From positions 1,984,001 through 2,048,000 of the forward strand of contig NZ_CP159253.1 of the NCBI RefSeq assembly GCF_040438645.1: a stretch of 64,000 nt of DNA, in the 5' to 3' direction. The stretch is from Mesorhizobium sp. WSM2240. GTDB taxonomy: Bacteria > Pseudomonadota > Alphaproteobacteria > Rhizobiales > Rhizobiaceae. Under the pieces are notes generated by a model. It had not been told where the DNA came from. It saw nothing but the letters and a program-made list of their open reading frames with translations, and searched no databases. Numbering within the stretch: the stretch's first letter is position 1; each line of letters begins with the position of its first letter. Shown here piece by piece: positions 44,415 to 56,357 of this stretch. The translations under genes were made by a program, and so were the position numbers.

Positions 44415-45026
44415 ATGAAACTTTTCGACGGCGGCCGTGCGCCGAACCCGCGGCGCGTACGGGTGTTCCTGGCCGAGAAAGGCATCGAGGTTCCGCTGGC
44501 GCCCGTCGACATGGGCGCGATGGAGCACAGGAGCGCCGAGATCGCCTCGCGCAACCCGCTGCAGCGGCTGCCGGTGCTGGAGCTCGACGACGGCACGGTG
44601 ATCTGCGAATCCGTCGCCATCTGCCGCTATTTCGAGGAGCTTCATCCTGAGCCGGCTTTGTTTGGGCGCGGCGCGGTCGGCAAGGCGCTGGCCGAGATGT
44701 GGCAGCGCCGCATGGAGTTCAATCTGCTCACCCCCGTGTCCCAGGCCTTCCGCCATATCCACCCGGCAATGAAGGAATGGGAAGTGCCGCAAATTCCCGA
44801 ATGGGGCGAAGCCAACAAGCCGAAGGCGATAGAATTCCTGCGCCTGCTGGACTCCGAACTGGCCGGCCGGGAGTTCGTCGCCGGTGACGAATATTCGATC
44901 GCCGACATTACCGGACTCATCGCCCTCGACTTCATGAAGCCGGCGCGCGTCCAGGTTCCAGACGAGTTGGCAAACGTGCTGCGCTGGCGCGCCGCGATCT
45001 CCGGCCGTCCGAGTGCGGCCGCCTGA
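44415..45026 (+). CDS. Glutathione S-transferase family protein
   Basis: A 203-aa GST. The N-terminal thioredoxin-like domain starts MKLFDGGRAPNPRRVRVFL; glutathione contacts are in LQRLPVLELDDGTVICESVA; the helical domain has the N-capping motif SIADITGLIALDF. The start at 44415 has no strong ribosome site. It lies 2 bases before a uracil-DNA glycosylase-like gene, so they are probably co-transcribed. It is not closely similar to the GST at 14.9 kb. The substrate is unknown. Confidence 0.9.
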   Translation: MKLFDGGRAPNPRRVRVFLAEKGIEVPLAPVDMGAMEHRSAEIASRNPLQRLPVLELDDGTVICESVAICRYFEELHPEPALFGRGAVGKALAEMWQRRMEFNLLTPVSQAFRHIHPAMKEWEVPQIPEWGEANKPKAIEFLRLLDSELAGREFVAGDEYSIADITGLIALDFMKPARVQVPDELANVLRWRAAISGRPSAAA

Positions 45027-45028
45027 GC

Positions 45029-45646
45029 ATGGCTGACGGTCTCGCCAGCCTGGCCGCGGACATCCGCGCCTGTCGCGCTTGCGTTGAAAGCGCTTCCGGG
45101 CGGCCGCTGCCGCATCAGCCGCGGCCGGTGGTCGTGCCGTCGGCGACGGCCCGGATTCTGATTGCCGGGCAGGCGCCCGGAACGAAAGTTCACGCCACCG
45201 GCCTGCCGTTCAATGACGCGTCCGGAGACCGTCTGCGCGCCTGGCTCGGTGTTTCTCGAGACGAATTCTACGATCCCGAGAAATTCGCGATCGTGCCGAT
45301 GGGCTTCTGCTTTCCGGGCCAGGACGCCAACGGCGGCGACCTGCCGCCGAGGCGCGAATGCGCCCCGGCCTGGCGAGCGCGGCTGCTCGCGTTGATGCCG
45401 CAGATCGAACTCGTGCTGGCGATCGGGCTCTACGCGCACTCCTGGCATCTCGGCGCGTTGCGTCGCGCCTCGTTGACCGAAACAGTGATGGACTGGCGCG
45501 CGATCCACGATGCCACTTCTGCGCCCAAAGTACTGCCGCTGCCGCACCCGTCCTGGCGAAACAGCGGCTGGATCAAGAAAAATCCCTGGTTCGAAACGGA
45601 ATTGCTGCCGTTCCTCCGTTCGGAAATCGGGTCCCGATTTTCCTGA
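45029..45646 (+). CDS. Uracil-DNA glycosylase superfamily protein
   Basis: A 205-aa protein of the UDG superfamily. Motif 1 is IAGQAPGTKVHATGLPFND; it has the family-specific FCFPGQDANGGDLPPR and motif 2 LPLPHPSWRNSGW. A pair of cysteines near the N-terminus (CRACV) is present, but the full four-Cys set of Fe-S family 4 enzymes is not seen, so it belongs to the shorter UDG-like group. It probably acts in base-excision repair, but the activity is unproven. Confidence 0.87.
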   Translation: MADGLASLAADIRACRACVESASGRPLPHQPRPVVVPSATARILIAGQAPGTKVHATGLPFNDASGDRLRAWLGVSRDEFYDPEKFAIVPMGFCFPGQDANGGDLPPRRECAPAWRARLLALMPQIELVLAIGLYAHSWHLGALRRASLTETVMDWRAIHDATSAPKVLPLPHPSWRNSGWIKKNPWFETELLPFLRSEIGSRFS

Positions 45647-45754
45647 TTTTTGCGCAATCGCGTTCTCCGGACTTGGCCGGCCCGGAGAATTCCTTTCTTG
45701 TGGAAATCAACGGCAGGACCGATTATGCCGGAATGAAATTCTAATGGAGCCGTC

Positions 45755-46258
45755 ATGGACCGCCTCGATCGGAAAATTCTTCGCCTTCTGCAGGAGGACT
45801 CCACGCTCGCCGTGGCTGACGTAGCGAAAAAGGTCGGCCTGTCGACGACGCCCTGCTGGCGGCGAATCCAGAAGCTGGAGGAGGAAGGCGTCATCAAGCG
45901 GCGCGTGGCTTTGCTCGATCCGGCGAAGATCAACGCCCGCGTCACGGTGTTCGTGTCGATCCGCACCAATTCGCACAGCCACGAATGGCTGCGCCGATTT
46001 TCCGAGGTGATCCAGGAATTTCCCGAGGTGATCGAATTCTACCGCATGAGCGGCGACGTCGATTACCTGTTGCGCGTCGTGGTGCCGGACATTGCCGCCT
46101 ATGACGCCTTCTACAAGCGGCTGATCGCCAAGATCGAGATCCGCGACGTGTCCTCGGCTTTCGCCATGGAGCAGATCAAGTACACGACCGAAATGCCGCT
46201 CGACTACATGGCGCTCGACAAGGAAAGCGGCTCCCTCAGCGCGGGAGCCGGGATCTGA
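45755..46258 (+). CDS. Lrp/AsnC-family transcriptional regulator
   Basis: A 167-aa Lrp-type regulator. The N-terminal HTH is LDRKILRLLQEDSTLAVADV followed by VGLSTTPCWRRIQKLEEEGV. The C-terminal RAM/ACT domain has a CxxMSGDVDYLL-like YRMSGDVDYLLRVV. It would sense amino acids and act as a multimer. The gene has GGAG upstream (ATGGAGCCGTC) and converges on gltA with a shared hairpin. The target cannot be named from context. Confidence 0.92.
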   Translation: MDRLDRKILRLLQEDSTLAVADVAKKVGLSTTPCWRRIQKLEEEGVIKRRVALLDPAKINARVTVFVSIRTNSHSHEWLRRFSEVIQEFPEVIEFYRMSGDVDYLLRVVVPDIAAYDAFYKRLIAKIEIRDVSSAFAMEQIKYTTEMPLDYMALDKESGSLSAGAGI

Positions 46259-46261
46259 CAA

Positions 46262-46292
46262 GCCGCTGCGCTTCTGCTTGAGGCGCAGCGGC
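46262..46292. terminator. Bidirectional hairpin between lrp and gltA
   Basis: GCCGCTGCGC-11 nt-GCGCAGCGGC is a perfect 10-bp stem starting 3 bases after the lrp stop and ending 11 bases from the gltA stop. T-runs are weak on both strands, but the position between convergent genes supports a shared terminator. Confidence 0.65.
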
Positions 46293-46303
46293 CGCTTCAG
46301 AGT

Positions 46304-47593
<1,290 letters not shown>

Positions 47594-47767
47594 CAAAAAC
47601 TCCCTTCGTTCATGCGGCGCGAGAGCGCCAAGTTCGGCAACGCAGCAACCGCCCGTGGAATGCGCGCTTGTGCTAGCGCATTTGCCAGGCCCTGCCTAGT
47701 TATTCGATAGCAGCAATGTTGCACCGCAACACACTGCTTTCAATGCCGTTCGGTTGAGCCAGGAGGC

Positions 47768-49192
47768 TTAATCGATTTGATCCGCTATGCGCGCCAGGCT
47801 CTCCTCGCGGCCGAGCACGGACAGCACGTCGAACACGCCGGGCGAGGTGCTTCTGCCCGTCAACGCCGCGCGCAAAGGCTGCGCCGCCGCGCCGAGCTTC
47901 AGGCCGTTTTCCGTGGCGAATTCGCGAATCGCCGCCTCCGCCGAAGCCGCATTCCAGTCGCCATTCACGGCTTCCAGCGCCGCAAGCGCGCCGGACAGCA
48001 CGGTGCGCGGCTTCTCGCCCAGGAGTGCTGCAGCCTTCTCGTCCATCGCCAATGGCCGCTCGGCAAACAAAAAGGCCGCCCCGTCAGCAAGTTCGACCAG
48101 CGTTTTCGCGCGCTCCTTCAGGCCGGGCATCGCCGCCAGCAACTGCTTTTTGCGCGTGTCGTTCATACCCTCGATCAGGAGCGTGCCGTTTGGTAGATAG
48201 GGCAGGGTGGCGATCAGTGCGTCGGTAAGCTCGGCATCATCCATCTGGCGCATGTGGATGCCGTTCAGCGCCTCCAGTTTCTGGAAGTCGAAGCGCGCCG
48301 CGCTCTTGTTGACGTCGTCGATATCGAACCAGCGGATCATGTCGTCGAGGCTCATCACCTCGTCGTCGCCATGGCTCCAGCCGAGCCGCACGAGATAATT
48401 GCGCAAGGCCGCCGGCAGATAGCCCATCGAGCGGTAGGCCTCGACGCCGAGCGCGCCATGACGCTTCGACAGCTTGGCGCCGTCCGCCCCGTGGATCAGC
48501 GGGATATGCGCCATGACCGGGATCTCCCAGCCCATGGCGTCATAGATGATCTGCTGGCGCGCGGCGTTGGTGAGGTGATCGTCGCCGCGGATGATATGCG
48601 TGACGCCCATGTCGTGATCGTCGACAACAACAGCGTGCATGTAGGTCGGGTTGCCGTCCGACCGCAGGATGATGAAATCGTCGAGATCCTTGTTGGGAAA
48701 GCGCACATCGCCCTGAACGCGGTCGCGCACGATCGTCTCGCCCTCGGTCGGCGCCTTGATGCGGATCGCGCCTCTGACGCCGGCAGGCGCCTCGGAAGGG
48801 TCGCGGTCGCGCCAGCGGCCGTCATAGCGCGGCGGCCGGCCCTCGGCACGCGCGCGTTCGCGCATTTCGTTGAGCTCTTCCGGCGAGGCGTAGCAGTGAT
48901 AAGCCTTGCCCATCCGCACCAGTTCCTCGGCGACTTCGCGGTGGCGCGGTGCGCGTTCGAACTGCGAGACCGGCTCACCCTCCCAATGTAGGCCGAGCCA
49001 GGTCAGCCCGTCGAGGATCGCGGCGGTGGCGGCATCGGTCGAGCGCTCGCGGTCCGTATCCTCGATGCGCAGCAGCATCGTGCCCTTGGTGTGACGGGCA
49101 TAGAGCCAGTTGAACAGCGCCGTGCGCGCGCCGCCTATGTGCAAAAAGCCGGTGGGCGAGGGTGCAAAGCGGGTGACGACGGTATCGGGCAT
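47768..49192 (-). CDS. gltX: Glutamyl-tRNA synthetase
   Basis: A 474-aa class I aminoacyl-tRNA synthetase that charges tRNA-Glu (and, in alphaproteobacteria, usually tRNA-Gln first as well). Nucleotide-binding motifs are [20 protein letters not shown] (HIGH variant) and [12 protein letters not shown] (KMSKS variant). The start is ATG 49190-49192 (MPDTVV); the frame extends to 49267 without homology. It is divergent from comEC across 120 bases. Rhizobia often carry two gltX copies; only one is in the window. Confidence 0.96.
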   Translation of the reverse strand: MPDTVVTRFAPSPTGFLHIGGARTALFNWLYARHTKGTMLLRIEDTDRERSTDAATAAILDGLTWLGLHWEGEPVSQFERAPRHREVAEELVRMGKAYHCYASPEELNEMRERARAEGRPPRYDGRWRDRDPSEAPAGVRGAIRIKAPTEGETIVRDRVQGDVRFPNKDLDDFIILRSDGNPTYMHAVVVDDHDMGVTHIIRGDDHLTNAARQQIIYDAMGWEIPVMAHIPLIHGADGAKLSKRHGALGVEAYRSMGYLPAALRNYLVRLGWSHGDDEVMSLDDMIRWFDIDDVNKSAARFDFQKLEALNGIHMRQMDDAELTDALIATLPYLPNGTLLIEGMNDTRKKQLLAAMPGLKERAKTLVELADGAAFLFAERPLAMDEKAAALLGEKPRTVLSGALAALEAVNGDWNAASAEAAIREFATENGLKLGAAAQPLRAALTGRSTSPGVFDVLSVLGREESLARIADQID

Positions 49193-49312
49193 TATATTTC
49201 CAGGAAATGGCGGCTTTCCGCGGGTGGGATCGGCCCGTGGCGCGCATGGCAATTCGGTGCCGTTCATGTAGCATAGAGGGTCGAGGGTGCAAGGGGCAGG
49301 GACTGAAGCTTC

Positions 49313-52006
49313 ATGACGCTGCTGGCGTCAGGTGCGGCCGGTCTCGGGGGATCTCGGATGGCCGGCGAGACGGCGGCAGGCGATGTCAGCGAGCGCATGC
49401 TGTTTGCGCCGACGACTGATGCCGAGTCGCTTGTCCCGGTTCAGCCCCCGGTCGCACTCTCGCCCGCAAGTCGCCGGTTTTCGCTTCCGGCGTTGCCCGA
49501 CGGTCTGTTTCCAAAAGCGCTGCTCCCGGCCTCAACTGCCTCCCTCCAGTTCATGTCGCGCACATGGGGCCGGGATATCGCCCTGGAGATCGACCGCGGC
49601 GCGGCATTTCTGCTTGTCCCGGTCTTCCTGGCTTTCGGCGCGATCGTTTATTTCGCGCTGCCTTTCGAACCCGCCTTCGCGCCGGCGCTAGGGGGAACGC
49701 TCGCCATCGGTCTTGTTCTCGCGCTGCTGCCGTCGCGCGGCGTGACCCACTTCGCGCTGGCCGCCGTCCTTGTCTGCCTTCTCGGCTTTCTGGCGGCAAA
49801 AGTCGAAACCTGGCGGGCCGGCACGAAAATGCTGGGCGGCGAAATATCGACAGTCGTCACCGGCCGGGTGGCTGCGATCGACCACCTCGCTAATGGCCGC
49901 ACGCGGTTGACGCTCGACGTCACCGCCACCGCCCGCCCGAAACTGCGCTATGCGCCGGACCGGATTCGCGCCTCGGCGGTAAAGATTCCTGCCGGCCTCG
50001 CGGTCGGCGCGGAGGTCACCGGCCTCGTGCGGCTGATGCCGCCTTCCGGCCCGGTGCGGCCGCAAAGCTATGATTTCTCATTCGAGAGCTACTTCGACCG
50101 CATCGGCGCGAGCGGTTTTTTCCTGCGCACACCGCAGCTCACGACAGCGGCCGCGCCGCAGCCTGCAGGGACGGAGAAAGTAAGACAGAACAACCAGCTG
50201 CTGAATGATCTTTACGTATTGAAACCGCACCTGCCCTTCTCGGCGCGCATTTCCGCTTGGGTCCAGAACGGCCGCAACGCCATCGCTGACCGTATCCGGG
50301 AGAGCATCGGTGGCCCGGAGGGGGAGATCGCCGCAGCTCTGGTCGTTGGCGTCCGCGCCGGCATCCCTGAGGTGGTCAATGAATCGTTGCGGCGAACCGG
50401 CCTTTACCACGTCATCTCGATATCCGGCCTGCACATGGCATTGGTCGCCGGCACGATCATGGGTGGCCTGCGGGTTGGCTTCGCATTGTTTCCAGGCTTC
50501 GCGTCGCGGCGGCCGGTCAAGAAGTATGCCGCGGTTGCGGCCCTCGCCGCGATTGCCGCTTATCTCTTTATCTCCGGCGGCGAAGTCGCGGCGCAGCGCA
50601 GCTTCATCATGCTCGCGGTGATGTTGACGGCGCTGCTCTTCGACCGCGCCGCGCTGAGCATGCGCAATCTGGCGATCTCGGCGATCCTCGTCATCGTTAT
50701 TTCGCCGCATGAGGTGGTGGGTCCGAGCTTCCAGATGTCTTTCGCCGCCACCGCCGCGCTTGTCGGAGCCTATGCCTGGTGGTCGGACCGCAGGCAGGCC
50801 AATTCCAACACCACAGCCCGCCCGCCCGCCCGGTCGCCGGCCAGGAATATGCTACGGAAGGTACTGGTGCTTGCCGTAGGTCTGGCGGCGACCTCGGTCG
50901 TGGCCGGCTTGGCGACCGCAGTGTTCGGCGCATACCACTTCCAGCGCGTCTCGCCGCTCAGCTTGGTGGCGAATCTTGCGGCCATGCCGATCGTCTCGGT
51001 GCTGGTCATGCCATTCGCGGTTATGGGCGCTGCCGCCATGCCGTTCGGCCTCGACGCGCCGTTCTTCTATATTATGGGCAGGGGACTTTCGGCCATGATC
51101 GTCGTTGCCGACTGGTTTTCCGTCCGCTCGCCGCTCGACGCGGTTGGCCTTGTCTCGGTCCAGGCCGTCCTGCTCATCGCCATTGCCTTGGTCTTTGCCA
51201 CCATGGCGACGACCAGGCTTCGGCTGGCGGCCCTGCCGTTTGCCGTGCTTGGTGCCTTAGCGCTAGTCGGCGCCAAGACACCTGATGTGTTTGTCTCGGA
51301 AGACGGGCGTTTGGTTGCGCTCCGTAATGGAGAGGGAGAATTGGCCGTCAATCGGGCGCGGCCTAACCAGTTCACGATCGACAGCTGGAAGCGCGCGCTG
51401 CGCGCTGAAACCATCGTCCCGCCGGAAAAATCCGCGGATTCCCGGGTGCAGTATTCCGAGGAGCCGGCTTCATCCGGCTCGTATGCGGCAGCATCACTGC
51501 TTGGGACGCTTGTAGCGAATGCATCTGAAGCCGATGAGCCATCGCTCAAGCCGGCGAGCCAGCCCGCCGAGACGTCGCCGCCTTCCAAGAGCATTCCAGG
51601 CACCCGCTTCGACTGCGACCCCGAGCGATGCGTAATCCGCCACCCGTCGGGCCAAATCATCGTTCATACGGCCAATGCCGCCGCGGCTCGAAGTGCCTGC
51701 GACTACGCATCCCTGATCATTATCGATGATGCTACGGCCGAGCTTTCCTGCAAAAGCCCCGCCGTAGCGATCGTCACCAAGCGCGACCTCGCTAGGCACG
51801 GAAGTGCTGCTATCCACTTCGCCGCACAGGGCTCGAAACCCGAGATCCGCTATGCCGTGGCCAAGCCCTACCGGCCCTGGCATGCGCAGCGCCAATTCTC
51901 GCGCGCAGCGCGCGGCATGCCACCCTATCTGCGCAAACCTACGCCTGAGGCCAAGACGCCGCCCAACCAGCCGGAAGACGCCGCCGCCGGCGAATCGCCT
52001 CAATAA
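49313..52006 (+). CDS. comEC: ComEC/Rec2-family DNA-uptake membrane protein
   Basis: An 897-aa polytopic membrane protein. The N-terminal part has several membrane segments and an OB-like region (DUF4131-type). The competence core has [33 protein letters not shown] and [20 protein letters not shown]. The C-terminal soluble part lacks the metallo-beta-lactamase HxHxDH motif, as is usual in rhizobial members. It forms the inner-membrane DNA channel in competent species; its role in non-competent rhizobia is unclear. It overlaps the convergent lexA gene by seven bases. Confidence 0.9.
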   Translation: MTLLASGAAGLGGSRMAGETAAGDVSERMLFAPTTDAESLVPVQPPVALSPASRRFSLPALPDGLFPKALLPASTASLQFMSRTWGRDIALEIDRGAAFLLVPVFLAFGAIVYFALPFEPAFAPALGGTLAIGLVLALLPSRGVTHFALAAVLVCLLGFLAAKVETWRAGTKMLGGEISTVVTGRVAAIDHLANGRTRLTLDVTATARPKLRYAPDRIRASAVKIPAGLAVGAEVTGLVRLMPPSGPVRPQSYDFSFESYFDRIGASGFFLRTPQLTTAAAPQPAGTEKVRQNNQLLNDLYVLKPHLPFSARISAWVQNGRNAIADRIRESIGGPEGEIAAALVVGVRAGIPEVVNESLRRTGLYHVISISGLHMALVAGTIMGGLRVGFALFPGFASRRPVKKYAAVAALAAIAAYLFISGGEVAAQRSFIMLAVMLTALLFDRAALSMRNLAISAILVIVISPHEVVGPSFQMSFAATAALVGAYAWWSDRRQANSNTTARPPARSPARNMLRKVLVLAVGLAATSVVAGLATAVFGAYHFQRVSPLSLVANLAAMPIVSVLVMPFAVMGAAAMPFGLDAPFFYIMGRGLSAMIVVADWFSVRSPLDAVGLVSVQAVLLIAIALVFATMATTRLRLAALPFAVLGALALVGAKTPDVFVSEDGRLVALRNGEGELAVNRARPNQFTIDSWKRALRAETIVPPEKSADSRVQYSEEPASSGSYAAASLLGTLVANASEADEPSLKPASQPAETSPPSKSIPGTRFDCDPERCVIRHPSGQIIVHTANAAAARSACDYASLIIIDDATAELSCKSPAVAIVTKRDLARHGSAAIHFAAQGSKPEIRYAVAKPYRPWHAQRQFSRAARGMPPYLRKPTPEAKTPPNQPEDAAAGESPQ

Positions 52007-52719
52007 CGCCGGATTAGCCCGACGAGCTTGCCTTGCACCTTGACCCGGTCGGGCCCGAAAATCCGTGTCTCATAGGCCGGATTGGCGGCTTCGAGCGCGA
52101 TGGACGCGCCCTTACGGCGGAAGCGCTTCAGAGTCGCTTCCTCCTCGTCCACCAGGGCGACGATGATCTCGCCGGGATTGGCCGTATTGGCGTTGCGGAT
52201 GATGACCGTGTCGCCGTCGAAAATACCGGCCTCGATCATCGAATCGCCCTTCACCTCGAGTGCGTAGTGCTCGCCGCCCGAAATCATTTCCGGCGGAACG
52301 GCGATCGAATGGGTCTTGTGCTGGATCGCCTCGATCGGCACGCCGGCCGCGATGCGGCCCATGACCGGGATCGATATTGAAGCGCGGGCGTCGTCATCAT
52401 TGCCGGCTGCGGGCACGCGCGACGGCTCGGGCGGGCGGCGGCCGAGGCTGCCTTCGATGACGCTCGGCGAGAATTTCCGCGCCGCATTCAAGCCCGGCGC
52501 TATCGAATCGGGTAGCCGCAGCACCTCCAGCGCCCGCGCGCGGTTGGGCAGGCGGCGAATGAAGCCGCGCTCCTCGAGCGCTGTGATCAGCCGGTGGATT
52601 CCGGACTTCGAGGCTAGATCCAGTGCGTCCTTCATTTCGTCGAACGAGGGAGGGATACCGGCCTCTTTCAACCGTTCATGGATGAAGAGCAGCAGTTCAT
52701 GTTGTTTGCGCGTCAGCAT
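52000..52719 (-). CDS. lexA: LexA repressor of the SOS response
   Basis: A 239-aa SOS repressor. The N-terminal winged helix is [20 protein letters not shown] with [11 protein letters not shown]. The autocleavage Ala-Gly site is in [11 protein letters not shown], the catalytic Ser in GDSMIEAGI and the Lys in EATLKRF. The start is ATG 52719; a 4-codon extension is possible. An SOS box 51 bases upstream indicates autoregulation. It is the usual first gene downstream of the moeA/moaC operon in Rhizobiales. Confidence 0.96.
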   Translation of the reverse strand: MLTRKQHELLLFIHERLKEAGIPPSFDEMKDALDLASKSGIHRLITALEERGFIRRLPNRARALEVLRLPDSIAPGLNAARKFSPSVIEGSLGRRPPEPSRVPAAGNDDDARASISIPVMGRIAAGVPIEAIQHKTHSIAVPPEMISGGEHYALEVKGDSMIEAGIFDGDTVIIRNANTANPGEIIVALVDEEEATLKRFRRKGASIALEAANPAYETRIFGPDRVKVQGKLVGLIRRY

Positions 52720-52769
52720 CACAGCTCCCAAGAATCAAACGGAAAACAAATCCAGAACAAACACTATCT

Positions 52770-52784
52770 GTTCCAGTTGTGTTC
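52770..52784 (-). promoter_or_regulatory. LexA box (GTTC-N7-GTTC)
   Basis: GTTCCAGTTGTGTTC at 52770-52784 is a direct-repeat SOS box of the alphaproteobacterial type, 51 bases before the lexA start. It should bind LexA and give autoregulation. Confidence 0.85.
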
Positions 52785-52824
52785 TGCAACCTTTTAAATT
52801 TTAATGAACGCGTTGACGATTTGT

Positions 52825-54030
52825 TCAGCGTAACATCAGAACGTCGCACGACGCGCCGACATCTGCGGCGGCTGCGAACGGCTCGCGCACGATCAGCGCG
52901 TTGGCGTCCGCGAATATCTTCAGCATCGAAGAATCCTGGATGCCGAACGGCGCCGCGATAAGCCCGTCCGGAGTGGCTTTCACCACGGCGCGAATATAGT
53001 CCTGGCGCGTGTCGTTGGCGGGCAGGGCGGTGGCGAGCCTCGCCCGGCGCAGGTCGGGTTGGTGAGGCACGCCCCCGAGTTGCGCCAAGAGCGGCTTCAG
53101 GAACAGATGCGAGCAGACCAGGCCCGCCACCGGATTGCCGGGCAGGCCGAGGCAGCGCGTGGCGCCGAGCCGCCCGAACATCAGAGGCTTGCCGGGCCGC
53201 ATGGCGATCTTCCAGAAATCGAGCACGACGCCTTCGCTGGTCAGTACGTCGTGGATGAGGTCATGGTCGCCGACGGACGCCCCGCCAAGCGTGACGATCA
53301 CGTCGGCCTGCGCATCCATCGCCCGCCGGACCAGCGCCGAAATCGACTCCTTGCTGTCCTGTGCTATGCCGAGATCGATTACGCGGGCGCCGGCCGATTG
53401 CACGATCGCCCCGACGCCGAGGGCGTTGGAGGCGATGATCTGGTCCGGTCCGGGCTCGCTGCCTGGCGGCGCCAATTCGTCGCCCGTCGCGATGATCGCC
53501 ACCAGCGGCCGCTTGACTACGCGAAGCGTCGCATGATTGGCGGATGCGGCGAGCGACAGCGCAGCCGCATCGAGCACGCGTCCGCGTTCAAGCAGCAGGT
53601 CGCCCTCGGCGAAATCCAGCCCCTTGCTCCTGATGTGGTGGCCGGCGGCTACCGCTTCCGTCACTTCGACGCCATTTTCGCCAACGCTGCTCGTATTCTC
53701 CTGAATGACGATCGTGTCGGCGCCCTTCGGCATCGGCGCACCGGTAAAGATGCGCACCGCCTGTCCGGGACCGACCTTGCCGGGAAAACGCCGCCCGGCG
53801 GGAGCGGCGCCGATGATTTCGAGCTGCACCGGCACATTTGCAACATCCGCGGCGCGCACGGCGTAGCCGTCCATGGCCGAGGCGTCGAAGGGAGGCTGAG
53901 TCCGCAACGCCTTCAGCGGCTCTGCCAGCACTCGGCCCGCAGCATCGGCCAGCGGCACTGTCTCCGTTTCGCGAGGCCTCGCGCCGTCCAGCAGCAGCCG
54001 CAAGGCGTCCGCGACCGGCAGCAGCGCCAT
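52825..54030 (-). CDS. moeA: Molybdopterin molybdenumtransferase MoeA
   Basis: A 401-aa enzyme that inserts molybdate into adenylated molybdopterin in Moco synthesis. Motifs: SAMDGYAVRAADV, IPxAG-like FTGAPMPKGADTIV, ATGDELAPPGSEPG (MPT-binding) and LPGNPVAGLVCSHLF. The start ATG (54028-54030) shares one base with the moaC stop (TAATG). Length is typical. It ends 105 bases from lexA. Confidence 0.95.
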   Translation of the reverse strand: MALLPVADALRLLLDGARPRETETVPLADAAGRVLAEPLKALRTQPPFDASAMDGYAVRAADVANVPVQLEIIGAAPAGRRFPGKVGPGQAVRIFTGAPMPKGADTIVIQENTSSVGENGVEVTEAVAAGHHIRSKGLDFAEGDLLLERGRVLDAAALSLAASANHATLRVVKRPLVAIIATGDELAPPGSEPGPDQIIASNALGVGAIVQSAGARVIDLGIAQDSKESISALVRRAMDAQADVIVTLGGASVGDHDLIHDVLTSEGVVLDFWKIAMRPGKPLMFGRLGATRCLGLPGNPVAGLVCSHLFLKPLLAQLGGVPHQPDLRRARLATALPANDTRQDYIRAVVKATPDGLIAAPFGIQDSSMLKIFADANALIVREPFAAAADVGASCDVLMLR

Positions 54031-54518
54031 TACCCACCCGTCCGGTAGTCGCCGGATTTGCCGCCGGTCTTTTCGACCAGCCTTATCCCGGAAATCTCCA
54101 TGCCGCGGTCGAGCGCCTTGGCCATGTCGTAGATGGTCAGGCAAGCGACCGACGCCGCAGTCAGCGCCTCCATTTCCACGCCTGTCTTGCCGGTGACGCG
54201 GGCGAGCGCGATGACCCGCAGGCCGGGCAGGGCCGGCTCCGGCTGGATGTCGACGGACACTTTGGTGAGCAGCAGCGGATGGCAGAGCGGGATCAGCTCA
54301 TGCGTCCTCTTGGCGGCCATGATGCCGGCGATGCGCGCCGTGCCGAGCACGTCGCCCTTCCTGGCGTTGCCGGCCATGATCATGCGCAGCGTCTCGGGCA
54401 ACATGGTGACGATGCCCTCGGCGATTGCCGTCCGCTCGGTCTCGGCCTTTGCCCCGACATCGACCATATGCGCCTCGCCCTGGGCACCGAGATGGGTGAG
54501 CTTCTTGCCACCGGCCAT
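54030..54518 (-). CDS. moaC: Cyclic pyranopterin monophosphate synthase MoaC
   Basis: A 162-aa enzyme for the second step of Moco biosynthesis. Motifs: [38 protein letters not shown] and [20 protein letters not shown]. The active-site Lys/His are in the KRT..LCHP block. It sits between trpC (3-base gap) and moeA (overlap). The partner MoaA is not in the window. Confidence 0.96.
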   Translation of the reverse strand: MAGGKKLTHLGAQGEAHMVDVGAKAETERTAIAEGIVTMLPETLRMIMAGNARKGDVLGTARIAGIMAAKRTHELIPLCHPLLLTKVSVDIQPEPALPGLRVIALARVTGKTGVEMEALTAASVACLTIYDMAKALDRGMEISGIRLVEKTGGKSGDYRTGG

Positions 54519-54521
54519 GGA

Positions 54522-55334
54522 CTACCCCTCGGCGGCGATGGTTTCGCCGGTCAGGAGCGCGCGCGTAGCGGCCGCCACATCCGCCTGCCGCATCAGGCTC
54601 TCTCCGACCAGAAATGTGCCGATGTTGCTTCGCGCCAGCCGCCGGCAGTCCTCATGCGAGAAGATGCCGCTCTCGCCGACCAGGTGCCGGTCGGCCGGCA
54701 TGAGCTTGGCCAGCCGCTCTGAGGTTTCGAGGCTGACGTCGAATGTCCGCAAATCGCGGTTGTTGACGCCGATCAGCCGCGACGACAGGTTCAGCGCGCG
54801 CTCAGTCTCGGCCTCGTCATGCACCTCAACGAGCACGTCCATGCCGAGCTCGAATGCTGTCTCCTCGAGCGCACGGGCCTCGCTGTCCCCGACGCTCGCC
54901 ATGATGATCAGGATAGCGTCCGCCCCCCAGACTCGCGCCTCGTAAACCTGATAGGGATCGAACAAGAAATCCTTGCGCAGCGCCGGCAGCTTTGTCGCCT
55001 TTCGCGCCGCCGTCAGGAATTCCGGTGCACCCTGGAAGGAGGGCCGGTCGGTCAGCACGGAAAGGCACGCCGCGCCGCCCTGTTCATAGGCGCTGGCGAG
55101 CGCCGGGGGATCGAAGTCGGCTCGGATCAGCCCTTTTGAAGGGCTGGCCTTCTTGATTTCGGCGATCAGCGCGAATTGCCCGGCTTTGCGCTTCGCCTCG
55201 AGCGCCGCCAGAAAGCAGCGCGTCGCGTCCGCGTCGCGTGCTGCATTCTTAAGCTCCGAAAGCGGCATGCGCGTTTTGGCGGCGGCAATCTCGTCGCGCT
55301 TATAGGCCTCGATCTTTCGCAAAATGTCGGCCAC
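54522..55334 (-). CDS. trpC: Indole-3-glycerol-phosphate synthase
   Basis: A 270-aa TIM-barrel enzyme that closes the indole ring in tryptophan synthesis. Motifs: [42 protein letters not shown] and VGESGIF. The start is GTG 55332-55334 (encoding [12 protein letters not shown]), 4 bases after trpD. It is not fused to trpF. Confidence 0.95.
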   Translation of the reverse strand: MADILRKIEAYKRDEIAAAKTRMPLSELKNAARDADATRCFLAALEAKRKAGQFALIAEIKKASPSKGLIRADFDPPALASAYEQGGAACLSVLTDRPSFQGAPEFLTAARKATKLPALRKDFLFDPYQVYEARVWGADAILIIMASVGDSEARALEETAFELGMDVLVEVHDEAETERALNLSSRLIGVNNRDLRTFDVSLETSERLAKLMPADRHLVGESGIFSHEDCRRLARSNIGTFLVGESLMRQADVAAATRALLTGETIAAEG

Positions 55335-55338
55335 GGCG

Positions 55339-56349
55339 CTATCCGTTCGATACTTTGACGAGCGCGTCGAGCACGCCCGCGGCGCGGCCATTGTCGATCG
55401 CGGCCGCTGCCTGCCTGACGCCGTCGGCCAGCGTTTCCGCTTTGCCGGCGACTACCAATCCCGCGCCGGCATTCATCAGCACGGTGTCGCGGTAGGCGCC
55501 CGGCTGGCCATGCAGCATATCGCGCAACGCCTTGGCGTTGAAAGCCGCGTCGCCGCCGCGCAGATCCTCGCGGACGTGACGCTTCAGGCCAAGTTCTTCG
55601 GGCGTGAGCACGAAATCGCGCACCGCGCCGTCGTTTAGCTCGCTGACACGGGTCTCGCCGGTCGCGGTGATTTCGTCGAAGCCGTCGCCATGTGCCACCC
55701 AGGCCCGCTCCGCGCCGAGTGTCTTCAACGTCTCGGCCACCGGCCCGACCCATTCAGGCGAAAACACGCCGACCATCTGGCGCTTGACGCCGGCCGGGTT
55801 CGACAACGGCCCCAGCAGGTTGAAGATGGTACGGGTGCCGAGTTCGGCCCGGATCGGCCCGACATGGCGCATCGCCGGATGATGCGCCGGCGCGAACATG
55901 AAGCCGACTCCGGCTTGGCGAATGCAGTCGCCGATCGCCTCGGCGGTCAGGTCGATTTTGATGCCAAGGGCGGTCAGAACGTCGGCCGCGCCGGTCTGCG
56001 AGGAAAGACCGCGATTGCCGTGCTTGGCCACCGGCACGCCGCATCCGGCGATTACGAAGGCCGACGCGGTCGATATGTTGACGCTGTGCGAGCCGTCGCC
56101 GCCGGTGCCCACGATGTCGATAGCCTCCGCCGGCGCCTCGACCCGCAGCATCTTCTCGCGCATCGTCGCGACCGCGCCCGAAATCTCGGCGACGCTTTCG
56201 CCGCGCACCCGCAGCGCCATCAGGAAAGCGCCGATCTGGCCGGGCGTCGCTTCGCCCGACATGATGATGTCGAACGCTTCCTTCGCCTCCTCGAAGGTGA
56301 GGGCGCTGCCGGTGGCGGCCTTGGCGATGTGCGGTTTCAGCGTGGTCAT
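55339..56349 (-). CDS. trpD: Anthranilate phosphoribosyltransferase
   Basis: A 336-aa enzyme that joins anthranilate to PRPP. Motifs: [34 protein letters not shown] and [18 protein letters not shown]. It lies between ppiD (8-base gap) and trpC. The missing trpE/trpG genes are usually fused and distant in rhizobia. Confidence 0.96.
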   Translation of the reverse strand: MTTLKPHIAKAATGSALTFEEAKEAFDIIMSGEATPGQIGAFLMALRVRGESVAEISGAVATMREKMLRVEAPAEAIDIVGTGGDGSHSVNISTASAFVIAGCGVPVAKHGNRGLSSQTGAADVLTALGIKIDLTAEAIGDCIRQAGVGFMFAPAHHPAMRHVGPIRAELGTRTIFNLLGPLSNPAGVKRQMVGVFSPEWVGPVAETLKTLGAERAWVAHGDGFDEITATGETRVSELNDGAVRDFVLTPEELGLKRHVREDLRGGDAAFNAKALRDMLHGQPGAYRDTVLMNAGAGLVVAGKAETLADGVRQAAAAIDNGRAAGVLDALVKVSNG

Positions 56350-56357
56350 GGCGTGTG

